Shown here piece by piece: positions 32,534 to 41,406 of a stretch of 64,000 bases of DNA. Within the stretch, counting starts at the first letter, position 1, and each line of letters begins with the position of its first letter. The notes beneath the pieces were generated by a model. That model was not told the origin of the DNA and made no database searches. It saw nothing but the letters and a program-made list of their open reading frames with translations. The stretch is from Pollutimonas sp036675275 (lineage in GTDB: Bacteria > Pseudomonadota > Gammaproteobacteria > Burkholderiales > Burkholderiaceae_B). The stretch covers positions 186,001 to 250,000 of the forward strand of contig JAKFFG010000071.1 in NCBI GenBank assembly GCA_036675275.1, read 5' to 3'. The position numbers and the translations under genes are program-made.

Positions 32534-34225
32534 ATGATTTCGAACCCATCCGACAAATATCGCCCATTCGTGCCATTCACGCGCGAGTTTTCCGAGCGTA
32601 CCTGGCCCAGCAAGAGCATTACCCATCCTCCGATCTGGATGAGCACCGATCTGCGTGACGGCAATCAGTCACTCATTGAGCCCATGAGCGTTGAACGCAA
32701 ACTGCGTTTTTTCGAGCAACTGGTGAAAATCGGATTCAAGGAAATCGAAGTGGGTTTCCCGTCGGCGTCACAGACCGACTTCGATTTCGTTCGCAAACTG
32801 GTCGACGAAAACCGCATTCCCGACGACGTCACCATTATCGTCCTGACGCAATCGCGCGAAGACCTGATACGCCGTACCGTTGAATCGGCGGCCGGCGCGA
32901 AGCAGGCCATCGTCCATTTGTACAACGCCTGCGCTCCGGCATTCCGCAAGATTGTCTTCAACATGAGCAAGGACGAAGTCAAGCAAATCGCGGTCGAAGG
33001 CACACGGCTCGTGAAAGAATGCACCGGCCAACACCCCCAGACATCATGGCGCTATGAGTACTCGCCCGAGGTGTTCAGCACGACCGAGCCGGAGTTTGCG
33101 CTGGATGTCTGCAATGCCGTGACCGACGTCTGGCAGCCCACACCCGAATCCAAGATTATTTTCAATCTGCCCGCCACAATAGAAGCCACGACACCCAATC
33201 TGTATGCCGACCAAGTCGAATGGATGCACAATCATCTTGAGCACCGCGACTGCATCGTGCTCAGTGTGCACCCGCATAATGACCGGGGCACGGCAGTGGC
33301 GGCCGCCGAATTTTCCGTGATGGCGGGAGCCGATCGCATCGAAGGCTGCCTGTTCGGCAATGGCGAACGTACCGGCAATGTGGACTTGGTCACTCTGGCG
33401 CTGAATCTGTATACGCAAGGCATACACCCGGGACTCGATTTCTCCGACATCGACGAAGTTCGCCGCTGTGTGGAGTATTGCAATCAGCTTCCCGTACACC
33501 CGCGCCATCCCTACGCCGGCGATCTGGTGTTCACAGCCTTCTCGGGCTCGCACCAGGATGCCATCAAGAAAGGCTTTGCCCAACAGAAGCCCGACACATT
33601 ATGGGAAGTCCCCTACCTGCCCATCGATCCGGCCGACCTGGGGCGCAGCTACGATGCCGTGATACGCGTCAATAGCCAGTCCGGCAAGGGAGGCGTGTCT
33701 TATCTGCTCGAACAGGAGCACGGCCTGGTGTTGCCGCGCCGCCTGCAAATCGAATTCAGCCGGGCCATACAGCGCGTTACCGACGAAACGGGATCCGAGG
33801 TTACCGCCTCGAAGGTGTACGACGTATTTACCGAAGAATACCTGGACCGCGATCAGCCCTGGAAGCTGATCCGCCACCGCATCACCGGCAATCCCCAGGC
33901 AGCCAGCGGCCAGCACTTTGCCATTGAGGTGGAGCTCGAGGAGAATGGTGAAGTGCGCCACCTGACAGGCGCGGGCGACGGCGCAATTTCCGCTTTCGTC
34001 GATGCGCTGGATGCCGATGTCCGCATCATGGACTACCACGAGCATGCCATCGGCACCGGCACCAATACCCGCGCCGCGTGCTATGTCGAACTGCGCGTCG
34101 GCGATTCGGCGACCGGCTTCGGAGTGGGCATCCATGGCGACATCGTAACCGCATCGTTCCTGGCCATATTGGGCGCGGTAAACCGGCACGCCATCAGTAC
34201 GCCGGCCGAGGCAATGGCTGGCTAG
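32534..34225 (+). CDS. leuA: 2-isopropylmalate synthase
   Basis: First committed step of leucine synthesis: acetyl-CoA plus 2-oxoisovalerate to 2-isopropylmalate. The DRE-TIM barrel starts with TDLRDGNQ and has the metal-binding HPHNDRG. The C-terminal LeuA dimer/regulatory domain (about 420-563) carries Leu feedback. The 563-aa length marks the long LeuA type common in Bordetella-like bacteria. It stands alone, preceded by the leader described above and followed by a strong terminator. Confidence 0.96.
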   Translation: MISNPSDKYRPFVPFTREFSERTWPSKSITHPPIWMSTDLRDGNQSLIEPMSVERKLRFFEQLVKIGFKEIEVGFPSASQTDFDFVRKLVDENRIPDDVTIIVLTQSREDLIRRTVESAAGAKQAIVHLYNACAPAFRKIVFNMSKDEVKQIAVEGTRLVKECTGQHPQTSWRYEYSPEVFSTTEPEFALDVCNAVTDVWQPTPESKIIFNLPATIEATTPNLYADQVEWMHNHLEHRDCIVLSVHPHNDRGTAVAAAEFSVMAGADRIEGCLFGNGERTGNVDLVTLALNLYTQGIHPGLDFSDIDEVRRCVEYCNQLPVHPRHPYAGDLVFTAFSGSHQDAIKKGFAQQKPDTLWEVPYLPIDPADLGRSYDAVIRVNSQSGKGGVSYLLEQEHGLVLPRRLQIEFSRAIQRVTDETGSEVTASKVYDVFTEEYLDRDQPWKLIRHRITGNPQAASGQHFAIEVELEENGEVRHLTGAGDGAISAFVDALDADVRIMDYHEHAIGTGTNTRAACYVELRVGDSATGFGVGIHGDIVTASFLAILGAVNRHAISTPAEAMAG

Positions 34226-34263
34226 ATTACGGCCGGCGGGGCCGTCCGATAATTAGACAGGTC

Positions 34264-34306
34264 AGAGGGCAAGCTGCATTGGGTATGCAGCTTGCCCTCT
34301 TTCTTT
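34264..34306 (+). terminator. Rho-independent terminator of leuA
   Basis: Perfect 16-bp stem (34264-34279 with 34285-34300), 5-nt loop, then TTCTTT. Confidence 0.9.
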
Positions 34307-34329
34307 GTGCCCACTTTCTGGAGAACACC

Positions 34330-34605
34330 ATGGACGCTCCCACATCGCTGGAAAAAACCGCCAGCAGCGGCAAGTCGTTAATCAAATCGATCAAAGAAGC
34401 AGACCAGCAGCGCGCAGACTTTCCCGGAGAACATTTGATTGTGTTCGGTACGGGCCTGCTCCTGCTTTGGGCGGCCACGCGCAGCCGTTCCACATTGGGC
34501 AAGCTCGTGATAGGCGCCGCGGCCAGCGCGGTTATCGGCCGCGCAGCGAGCGGGACCGGCGGCATTGCGCGCGTTGCCGGCGTGTTGCAAGGGGGGCGGC
34601 GTTAA
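34330..34605 (+). CDS. Small hypothetical membrane protein
   Basis: 91 aa from ATG 34330 with TGGAGA upstream. A polar N-terminal half rich in Lys, Ser and Glu is followed by a hydrophobic helix (about 37-55) and an Ala/Gly-rich second half that may form another short span. It lies 131 bp before the Mn-catalase gene on the same strand, and may be stress-linked. Not recognised. Confidence 0.65.
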   Translation: MDAPTSLEKTASSGKSLIKSIKEADQQRADFPGEHLIVFGTGLLLLWAATRSRSTLGKLVIGAAASAVIGRAASGTGGIARVAGVLQGGRR

Positions 34606-34735
34606 GCATTGGCGCCCATCGTCGGCCATTTCGCGGCATGCAGCTTGCTAATCCCCAGGGACTGCACGGTTGGCCCTGGCGGCGCCTGAAGAAGCCTTGC
34701 TGATTCCACTTGAATGCTACTCCAAGGAGCAACTT

Positions 34736-35632
34736 ATGTTCGTTCACAATAAGCGATTGCAGTACACGGTGCGTGTAAGCGAGACCAATCCAGGCTTGGC
34801 AAATCTGATGCTTGAGCAATTCGGCGGGCCGCAAGGCGAGTTGGCGGCAGCCTGTCGTTACTTCACACAGGCGCTGGGAGAGGACGACCCCGGCCGCAAG
34901 GACATGTTGCTGGATATCGCCACCGAAGAGCTAAGCCATCTCGAAATTATCGGAACGATAGTTGCCCTGTTAAACAAGGGAGCCAAGGGCCGACTTGCCG
35001 AGGGCATTGAAGAAGAGGCAGAAATGTACCGCTCCATTACCGGAGCCGGAAACGACTCCCACCTCACGCAAGTTCTGTATGGCGGCGGCCCTCCGTTGAC
35101 GAATTCCGCGGGAGTGCCATGGTCGGCAGCCTATATCGATACCATAGGCGAGCCTACGGCGGATCTGCGCTCGAATATTGCCGCGGAAGCCCGTGCGAAG
35201 ATAGTCTACGAACGATTGATCAATGTGACCGACGATCCAGGCGTAAAAGAAGCACTTGGTTTTCTGATGACGCGCGAGGCAGCTCATCTGAAATCGTTCG
35301 AAAAAGCGCTGTACGCCATCAGCCCCAACTTCCCGCCCGGGAAGATGCCGGTCGATCCAAGATATGCGCCGAAGTACTTCAACATGTCCCAGGGTCAGGG
35401 CGATATGCGCGGGCCCTGGAATAGCGATGAAAATTTCGACTATGTCACGGACGGCGACCAGGAGATACCGGCCGACGACGATGACGGATTGCCGACCGTG
35501 GCGCTCAGCCAGAACGAAACAAGTACGCTGGAAGCCATGGCAGCCCGCACGCTTTCCGACCCTAAATCCAATCCGGTGACCGGCGCGGAGCTGGGTGAGG
35601 AAGACGGGGAAGCGCTGGACAAAGACCTATAA
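34736..35632 (+). CDS. Manganese (non-haem) catalase
   Basis: Dimanganese enzyme that dismutates hydrogen peroxide. The ligand set expected for the family is complete: Glu35, Glu65, His68, Glu151 and His184. 298 aa from ATG 34736, preceded by AAGGAG; the upstream open stretch is discarded. After the ferritin-like bundle (to about 195) comes the family C-terminal region and an acidic, probably disordered tail (about 235-298, ending LDKDL). Neighbours bfr and the DUF892 gene fit an oxidative-stress grouping. Confidence 0.93.
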   Translation: MFVHNKRLQYTVRVSETNPGLANLMLEQFGGPQGELAAACRYFTQALGEDDPGRKDMLLDIATEELSHLEIIGTIVALLNKGAKGRLAEGIEEEAEMYRSITGAGNDSHLTQVLYGGGPPLTNSAGVPWSAAYIDTIGEPTADLRSNIAAEARAKIVYERLINVTDDPGVKEALGFLMTREAAHLKSFEKALYAISPNFPPGKMPVDPRYAPKYFNMSQGQGDMRGPWNSDENFDYVTDGDQEIPADDDDGLPTVALSQNETSTLEAMAARTLSDPKSNPVTGAELGEEDGEALDKDL

Positions 35633-35656
35633 GGCCATCTCCATGAAGACATAGAA

Positions 35657-35682
35657 ACAGGCCCCTCACACACGGGGCCTGT
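35657..35682. terminator. Hairpin between convergent Mn-catalase and DUF892 genes
   Basis: A 9-bp perfect stem ACAGGCCCC/GGGGCCTGT with an 8-nt loop. No T-run follows on either strand, so a termination role is only likely from position. Confidence 0.5.
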
Positions 35683-35713
35683 AGCAATTCCGGCCTGCTC
35701 TGTTGCAACAGCC

Positions 35714-36232
35714 CTACTTCGCTGCTTTTTGATTGCGTCCTGCCTGCGCTGCATCCTGATTGCTTTCCGTTTCGGCCAGGACGGTCAGTTTTTCGTCGGT
35801 CGCCTTCTCTTCGGCCATCGTCTCTTTCAGCAGGCGCAAGGCGTCGTTCATGCCCAGCTGCTTGGCGAACGTGCAAAGCGTACCGTAACTGGCAATTTCG
35901 TAATGCTCGACTTTTTGAGCGGCGGCAATAAGCGCCGCGTCCAGCACAGGGCCTTTCTCGATCTCGTCTATCACTTCCTTGCCCTCTTCGACCAAGCCTT
36001 CCATGGCGGCGCACTTCATGCGCTTCAATTTGATTTCAGTCGTTTCGACGATCTGGTCTATGCGCTCGATCTGGCCTTGCGTTTCTTCCAGATGATGCTC
36101 GAAGGCTTCGGAAAGCTTGGGGTTGGTGGCCGCCCGGGCCATCTTGGGCAATGCTTTAGTCAACTGCTTTTCAGCGCTATACATATCCGACAACATATGA
36201 ATGAACAGGTCCTTCAAGGTTTTAGAAGCCAT
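35714..36232 (-). CDS. YciE/YciF ferritin-like protein (DUF892)
   Basis: 172 aa, helical throughout, with DUF892 features: LFIHMLSDMYSAEKQLTKALPKMA, FEHHLEETQGQIERID and KVEHYEIASYGTL, containing the Glu/His residues that make a di-iron-type site in this family. The C-terminus is an Ala/Lys/Gln-rich tail. Members are osmotic- or oxidative-stress induced; the reaction is unknown. Confidence 0.92.
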   Translation of the reverse strand: MASKTLKDLFIHMLSDMYSAEKQLTKALPKMARAATNPKLSEAFEHHLEETQGQIERIDQIVETTEIKLKRMKCAAMEGLVEEGKEVIDEIEKGPVLDAALIAAAQKVEHYEIASYGTLCTFAKQLGMNDALRLLKETMAEEKATDEKLTVLAETESNQDAAQAGRNQKAAK

Positions 36233-36346
36233 GCCTATCTCCGGAACAATAGTTTGTGGGAACTGCGAACCTTTCTCGCGAGCAAACCCTGTGCCCGTAT
36301 GTGCGGGAAAACACTGTAATAACAGCGCAATAGTTGATGTCTAATA

Positions 36347-36362
36347 TGAAATCGTTTTCATC
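36347..36362. promoter_or_regulatory. LacI-type operator ahead of the Ugp-like operon
   Basis: ATGAAATCGTTTTCAT: 6-bp arms ATGAAA/TTTCAT around a core with central CG, closely matching the TGAAAnCGnTTTCA pattern seen for many LacI-family repressors. It lies 96 bp upstream of the ATPase gene in the 225-bp divergent gap 36233-36457. No LacI gene is in the window. Confidence 0.5.
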
Positions 36363-36457
36363 ATGTGCCGTGCCACAAGCAACAAGCAAAACCTGCCGTA
36401 CGCACATGACTGGCCTGTTCAACGGGGCGCTTCCTCCGGCCCTCATCCACGCTAACT

Positions 36458-37522
36458 ATGTCTTCTATTACTCTCGACAACATCAGCAAGCAATATGGCG
36501 GCGCAGCGCCCGCGGTCGATCGCGTCAGCTTTACCGTAGAGGCCGGCACATTCACTGTCCTGCTGGGGCCTTCGGGTTGCGGCAAGTCGACCACGCTGAG
36601 GATGATCGCCGGACTGGACGAGCCGACGTCGGGACGCATCCATATTGGGGGGCGCGATGTTACAGAACTTGCGCCCGCGCAGCGCAAGATTTCCATGGTG
36701 TTCCAGTCCTACGCCCTCTTTCCGCATCTGTCGGTCAAAGAAAACATTCTGTTCGGCCTGAGAGTGCGCAAGGAAGCAAAGTCCGAATATGCCGGCCGCC
36801 TGAATCAGGTGGCCCAATTGCTGGGCCTGGAAAAACTGCTGGATCGCAAGCCTTCCCAATTGTCCGGCGGGCAGCAGCAGCGTGTCGCGCTGGGGCGCGC
36901 CGTCATTTCGCAAGCGCCCGTCTGCCTGATGGACGAACCCTTGTCGAATCTGGATGCGCAGTTGCGGCACGAAATGCGCCGCGAGATTCGCGCGCTGCAG
37001 CAAAGCCTGGGCATCACCATGGTCTATGTCACGCACGACCAGACCGAAGCCATGAGCATGGCCGATCGCGTGGTGCTATTGAATGGCGGTCGAATCGAAC
37101 AGAACGACAGCCCCGACATTCTCTATGCAAATCCAGGCTCTGAATTCTCCGCGCGTTTCATCGGCACTCCGCCAATGAATCTGTTGAAACTGGATCCCCG
37201 CAGCGGCGGAGTACTGGGCCGCGAAGACGCCGGATCGGTAAGCGGCATAGTGCGCGGCGCGGAAAAGCTGGGACTGCGCCCCGAGCACATTGCCATCCAT
37301 GAAAACGGCGGCTTCCCCGCCACGGTTGAAAGCGTCGAGTATTTCGGCGCCGATTCCATCGTCATTTGTAAAGTTGGGGCCAACAGCGGCATAGCAGTAC
37401 GGGCCGCCGGCCACTTGCGTGCCCAGCCCGGCGCACGCATCAAGCTTCATTGGAACAACACGAATCAACATTTCTTTGACGCCTCGGGCAAAGCGCTGGC
37501 GCGTGCGCCCTTTACTTCTTGA
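36458..37522 (+). CDS. ABC transporter ATP-binding protein, UgpC/MalK type
   Basis: 354 aa. The nucleotide-binding domain has GPSGCGKST, LSGGQQQRVALGRA and the LMDEPLSNLD Walker B/D-loop. A C-terminal TOBE-like domain (about 240-354) contains GLRPEHI. This layout is that of CUT1 importers such as Ugp and Mal. First gene of an ATPase-receptor-permease-permease operon. No clear ribosome-binding site is seen before the ATG. Confidence 0.92.
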   Translation: MSSITLDNISKQYGGAAPAVDRVSFTVEAGTFTVLLGPSGCGKSTTLRMIAGLDEPTSGRIHIGGRDVTELAPAQRKISMVFQSYALFPHLSVKENILFGLRVRKEAKSEYAGRLNQVAQLLGLEKLLDRKPSQLSGGQQQRVALGRAVISQAPVCLMDEPLSNLDAQLRHEMRREIRALQQSLGITMVYVTHDQTEAMSMADRVVLLNGGRIEQNDSPDILYANPGSEFSARFIGTPPMNLLKLDPRSGGVLGREDAGSVSGIVRGAEKLGLRPEHIAIHENGGFPATVESVEYFGADSIVICKVGANSGIAVRAAGHLRAQPGARIKLHWNNTNQHFFDASGKALARAPFTS

Positions 37523-37534
37523 CAGGAAAAAACC

Positions 37535-38830
37535 ATGCGACGTACTTTGTTAAAAGCTCTGGCGCTCAGCCTTGCAGGCGCTTTCTGTGCTGCTCCGGCC
37601 TGGTCCCAGGACAAGCCCGTGGAACTCGAATTCTATTACCCCGTGGCCGTAGGTGGACCCATCACCAAGATCGTCGACGGCATGGTCGACAGATTCGAAA
37701 AAGAGCATCCGGACGTCAAGATCAAATCCATTTATGCCGGCTCTTACCAGGATTCGGTCGCCAAGGCGCTCACCGCCCACAAAGGCGGCAGCGCACCGCA
37801 GCTGGCGGTCCTGTTGTCCACCGACATGTTCACGCTGATCGATGAAGGCGCCGTTGTTCCCTTCGATCCGCTGGTGCAGACAGATGCCGACAAGAAATGG
37901 CTGAACGGTTTCTATAAAAGCTTTATGGCCAACAGCCAGACCGGCGGCAAGACCTGGGGCATTCCGTTTCAGCGCTCGACTATCGTGATGTACTACAACA
38001 AAGATTTGTTCAAGGAAGCCGGCCTGAATCCCGACAGCCCTCCGGCAACATGGGACGAACTGGTCAGCAAGGCTGAAAAACTGACAAAAAAAGACAGCTC
38101 GGGCCAGGTCACACAGTGGGGGCTGGAAATTCCCTCCGGCGGCAGTTTTGCCTACTGGCTGTTCCAGGCCCTCACGACTCCGAACGACGCCATCCTGATG
38201 AACGAGGCGGGCAACGAAGTTTATCTGGATAAGCCGGCGGTCATTGAGTCGCTGCAATTCTGGCATGACCTGGCCTACAAGCATAAAGTCATGCCGACCG
38301 GCACCATAGACTGGGGCACCACACCCAAAGATTTCCTGGTGGGTAAAACAGCGATCATGTGGACAACTACCGGCAACCTGACCAACGTGCGCAAGAATGC
38401 CAAGTTCGACTTCGGCGTGGCGCCCATGCCCAAGGCCAAAAGGGGCGGCAGTCCCACCGGCGGCGGCAATTTCTATCTGTTCAAGTCGGCCACGCCAGAG
38501 CAGCAGAAAGCGGCCTATACCTTCGTCAAATGGATGACCAGCCCCGAAAATGCCGCAGCCTGGAGCATAGACACGGGCTATGTTGCGGTGACTCCGGCGG
38601 CCTGGGAAACGGAACAAATGAAAAACTACGTGAAGGAAGTACCTGCCGCTGCCGTTGCGCGCGATCAGCTCGAGGTCAGCGTGGCCGAATTCTCGACCCA
38701 CGACAACCAGCGTATCACCAAGCTGCTCAACGACAATATCCAGGCTGTCCTGACCAACTCCAAATCCGCTGACCAAGCCATGAAAGATGCGCAGCGCGAT
38801 GCCGACCGCCTGTTGCGTTCCTATAAGTAA
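37535..38830 (+). CDS. ABC transporter substrate-binding protein, family 1 (UgpB-like)
   Basis: 431 aa with a Sec signal peptide (about 1-25, ending PAWSQ). The mature part has the family opening EFYYPVAVGGPITKIVDGMV and GSYQDSVAKALTAHKGGSAPQ, resembling UgpB more than sugar receptors like MalE. The likely ligand is glycerol-3-phosphate or a related glycerophosphodiester, but this is inference. AGGAAAA precedes the ATG. Confidence 0.88.
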   Translation: MRRTLLKALALSLAGAFCAAPAWSQDKPVELEFYYPVAVGGPITKIVDGMVDRFEKEHPDVKIKSIYAGSYQDSVAKALTAHKGGSAPQLAVLLSTDMFTLIDEGAVVPFDPLVQTDADKKWLNGFYKSFMANSQTGGKTWGIPFQRSTIVMYYNKDLFKEAGLNPDSPPATWDELVSKAEKLTKKDSSGQVTQWGLEIPSGGSFAYWLFQALTTPNDAILMNEAGNEVYLDKPAVIESLQFWHDLAYKHKVMPTGTIDWGTTPKDFLVGKTAIMWTTTGNLTNVRKNAKFDFGVAPMPKAKRGGSPTGGGNFYLFKSATPEQQKAAYTFVKWMTSPENAAAWSIDTGYVAVTPAAWETEQMKNYVKEVPAAAVARDQLEVSVAEFSTHDNQRITKLLNDNIQAVLTNSKSADQAMKDAQRDADRLLRSYK

Positions 38831-38832
38831 AC

Positions 38833-39708
38833 ATGAAAGTGTCGCTACATGCGGTCTATGGCTGGCTGCTTCTGCTGCCGGCCATCGTGCTGCTCGCCGC
38901 CTTCACCCATTACCCCGCGCTGGCCACGCTTTGGCATAGTTTCTTTACCACGCCCAAAGCCAATCGTCCGGCCTCTTTCGCGGGTCTGGATAACTACGCG
39001 GCGATGCGCGACGACCCCGTGTTCTGGCAAGCCCTCTGGAACAATTTGTTTTTCGCGCTGGGCACCATTCCGACTTCGGTGGCGATTGCGCTGATCATGG
39101 CCTTGTGGGTCAATCGGCAACTGGCCGGACGCAGTTTTCTGCGACTGGCGTATTTCACGCCCACCATCCTTCCCATGGTGGCCGTGGCCAATATCTGGCT
39201 GTTCTTCTACACACCGCAATATGGCCTTGTCGATCAGATCGCCGATGTGTTCAATCTTCCAGGCATGAACTGGCTGGGCAACCGGTCCACGGCGCTGCCG
39301 GCACTGATGCTGGTCACTATCTGGAAAGAAGCCGGCTTCTTCATGATCTTCTATCTGGCCGCCTTGCAACAAATATCGCCTTCGTTGCGCGAGGCCGCCC
39401 TGCTGGAAGGGGCGTCGCGCTGGCAGTACTTCTGGCGCGTACTGCTGCCGCTGCTTATGCCGACTACGCTGTTTGTTCTGATCAACGCCTTGATCAACGC
39501 TTTCCGACTGGTCGATCACGTACTGGTCATGACTAAAGGCGGCCCCGACAACGCCAGTACGCTACTACTGTTCTACATTTACGAGGTCGGCTTCAGCTAC
39601 TGGGACACATCGTACGCGGCAACGCTTTCAGTAGTCCTGTTGCTGATTCTGTCCTTTACGGCCTTTTTGAAATTCCGCTGGCTGGATCGCCGGACGCATT
39701 ATCAATGA
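38833..39708 (+). CDS. ABC transporter permease, UgpA type
   Basis: 291 aa, six membrane spans, with the EAA loop EAALLEGASRWQYFWRVLLP at about 195-215. Begins 2 bp after the receptor gene and overlaps the next permease by 4 bp (ATGA). Confidence 0.92.
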   Translation: MKVSLHAVYGWLLLLPAIVLLAAFTHYPALATLWHSFFTTPKANRPASFAGLDNYAAMRDDPVFWQALWNNLFFALGTIPTSVAIALIMALWVNRQLAGRSFLRLAYFTPTILPMVAVANIWLFFYTPQYGLVDQIADVFNLPGMNWLGNRSTALPALMLVTIWKEAGFFMIFYLAALQQISPSLREAALLEGASRWQYFWRVLLPLLMPTTLFVLINALINAFRLVDHVLVMTKGGPDNASTLLLFYIYEVGFSYWDTSYAATLSVVLLLILSFTAFLKFRWLDRRTHYQ

Positions 39709-40505
39709 CCCATAAACTAGACACTGCCGGCGCCTGGCTGCTGGGCATACTGTGGTTTCTGCCCCTGGCCTACACCTTGTGGGCCGCCTTCCATCCCTCG
39801 GCCTACTCCACCAGCTTCGACCTGACCGCGCCCCTGACGCTGCAAAACTTCATTGCCGCCTGGAACGCCGCGCCGTTCGCCCGCTATTTCCTGAACACCT
39901 TCGTTCTGGTCACCATGGTGCTGGTTGCACAATTCATTCTGTCCACACTGGCCGCCTACGCGTTCGCCCGCTTTGAGTTCCGCGGACGCGACTTTGTCTT
40001 CATGCTGGTCCTGTTGCAATTGATGATCATGCCGGATGTGCTGATTGTGGAAAACTACCGCCTGATGTCCTGGCTGGGCGTGCGCGACACCATTTTCGCC
40101 GTGGGCCTGCCCTATTTTGCCTCGGCCTTCGGTATATTCCTTTTGCGCCAGACCTTCAAGACCGTGCCGCGCGAGCTCGAAGAAGCCGCCCGCGTCGAGG
40201 GCGCCAGCCGCTGGCAAATACTGATGAAGGTATACGTGCCCCTGGCCAAGCCCATTTACGTGGCCTATGGGCTGGTTTCGGTCAGCCACCACTGGAATAA
40301 CTTTCTGTGGCCATTGATCATCACCAATTCGGTGGAATCGCGGCCGCTGACGGTAGGTTTGCAGGTGTTTGCGTCGACCGACCAGGGCATAGACTGGTCT
40401 ATCATCACGGCCGCAACGCTGCTTAGCGCCGCGCCCCTGCTGATTGCCTTCCTGTTGTTCCAGCGGCAATTTGTGCAGTCTTTCATGCGGGCCGGCATAC
40501 GGTAG
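39705..40505 (+). CDS. ABC transporter permease, UgpE type
   Basis: 266 aa, six membrane spans, EAA loop EEAARVEGASRWQILMKVYVPL. It completes the CUT1 importer. Gene order ATPase-receptor-permease-permease differs from the E. coli ugpBAEC order. No glycerophosphodiesterase follows. Confidence 0.92.
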   Translation: MTHKLDTAGAWLLGILWFLPLAYTLWAAFHPSAYSTSFDLTAPLTLQNFIAAWNAAPFARYFLNTFVLVTMVLVAQFILSTLAAYAFARFEFRGRDFVFMLVLLQLMIMPDVLIVENYRLMSWLGVRDTIFAVGLPYFASAFGIFLLRQTFKTVPRELEEAARVEGASRWQILMKVYVPLAKPIYVAYGLVSVSHHWNNFLWPLIITNSVESRPLTVGLQVFASTDQGIDWSIITAATLLSAAPLLIAFLLFQRQFVQSFMRAGIR

Positions 40506-40539
40506 CGGCCCGGTATGCGCTGGCGCGCGTGGCTATCGC

Positions 40540-40857
40540 CTAATACCCTACTGTTAGCCCCGGAAGGTCTACGGTTATTCGTGACTTTTCCAGCGCCAGG
40601 GCCGCCTGCATCGCAAATTCGCGCGCCGTATCGCCATTGCCGGATAGTTGAGAATAACCCAGTGCGTCGGCCACGCCGAGTATCTTGTCCAGCATAAGCA
40701 CCTTGCCACTGGCGCGCAAGGGTTCGCAGCCAAGTCGCACCCACGTCGTCTCGAACCATTCGCGAGCCGCCGCCGAATCGGCGCCTCCGGGTTCTACATC
40801 GACCGCCAGCTCGACCGTTTGCCGGGCGTTGAAAATTACGGTGACCACACTGCGCAT
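40540..40857 (-). CDS. Conserved-looking hypothetical protein
   Basis: 105 aa from ATG 40857, which has GGAG 5 nt upstream. Alternating hydrophobic pattern (SVVTVIFNARQTVELAVDV), then a helical Ala/Leu-rich half. Soluble and without a signal. Convergent with the Ugp-like operon. Not recognised. Confidence 0.6.
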   Translation of the reverse strand: MRSVVTVIFNARQTVELAVDVEPGGADSAAAREWFETTWVRLGCEPLRASGKVLMLDKILGVADALGYSQLSGNGDTAREFAMQAALALEKSRITVDLPGLTVGY

Positions 40858-40961
40858 ACGCACTCCATTCAAGCAGGTTCAAGACAATGGCAAGCGTACG
40901 CAAAGCCAGCACAACTGACTGTCAGATGCATGACATTGCCGCCTTACCGCGTTGCCGCCTG

Positions 40962-41309
40962 CTACCAGGTAGGCGCGGGTTCCCAGATGACGTCGGCGTC
41001 GTGTTCGCGCGATAACCGCAACATTGCCAGCAACGGAAAGGCACGGCGCCGGAAGCTTACCGGTTGCGCAATAGGGTGCTCTTTCGAATCGTTGTCGTCG
41101 CGGTGATCCTCGGGAAACTCGGATTCGGTGTCGGCGGAAATGGCCGCTTCGATGCCCTTGATGGCATCGTCGAGCTGATCGCGTGTAATGACGCCCCGTT
41201 CAGGCAGCGTATCGGTGTACGGCTTGCCTGCGGCCTTCAGTATGGGCAAGGCATGTTTCGAGAACATGAGCACTTCGGCAGCGGCCTTAGAGTGAAAGAC
41301 AACTAACAT
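40962..41309 (-). CDS. DUF1840 domain-containing protein
   Basis: 115 aa. It shows the DUF1840 pattern: an N-terminal LVVFHSKAAAEVLMFSKHA, then RGVITRDQLDDAIKGIEAAI, then a C-terminal QPVSFRRRAFPLLAMLRLS. The family is largely betaproteobacterial and of unknown function. AGGGAAACCG precedes the ATG. Confidence 0.88.
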   Translation of the reverse strand: MLVVFHSKAAAEVLMFSKHALPILKAAGKPYTDTLPERGVITRDQLDDAIKGIEAAISADTESEFPEDHRDDNDSKEHPIAQPVSFRRRAFPLLAMLRLSREHDADVIWEPAPTW

Positions 41310-41406
41310 ATTCGGTTTCCCTCAGTAGACACATCCATACACTACCCTAACTTCTGTACGCTGCCAAGCAGCAACATAACACGGTCTGGTTCAAGGCCGA
41401 ATCGTT

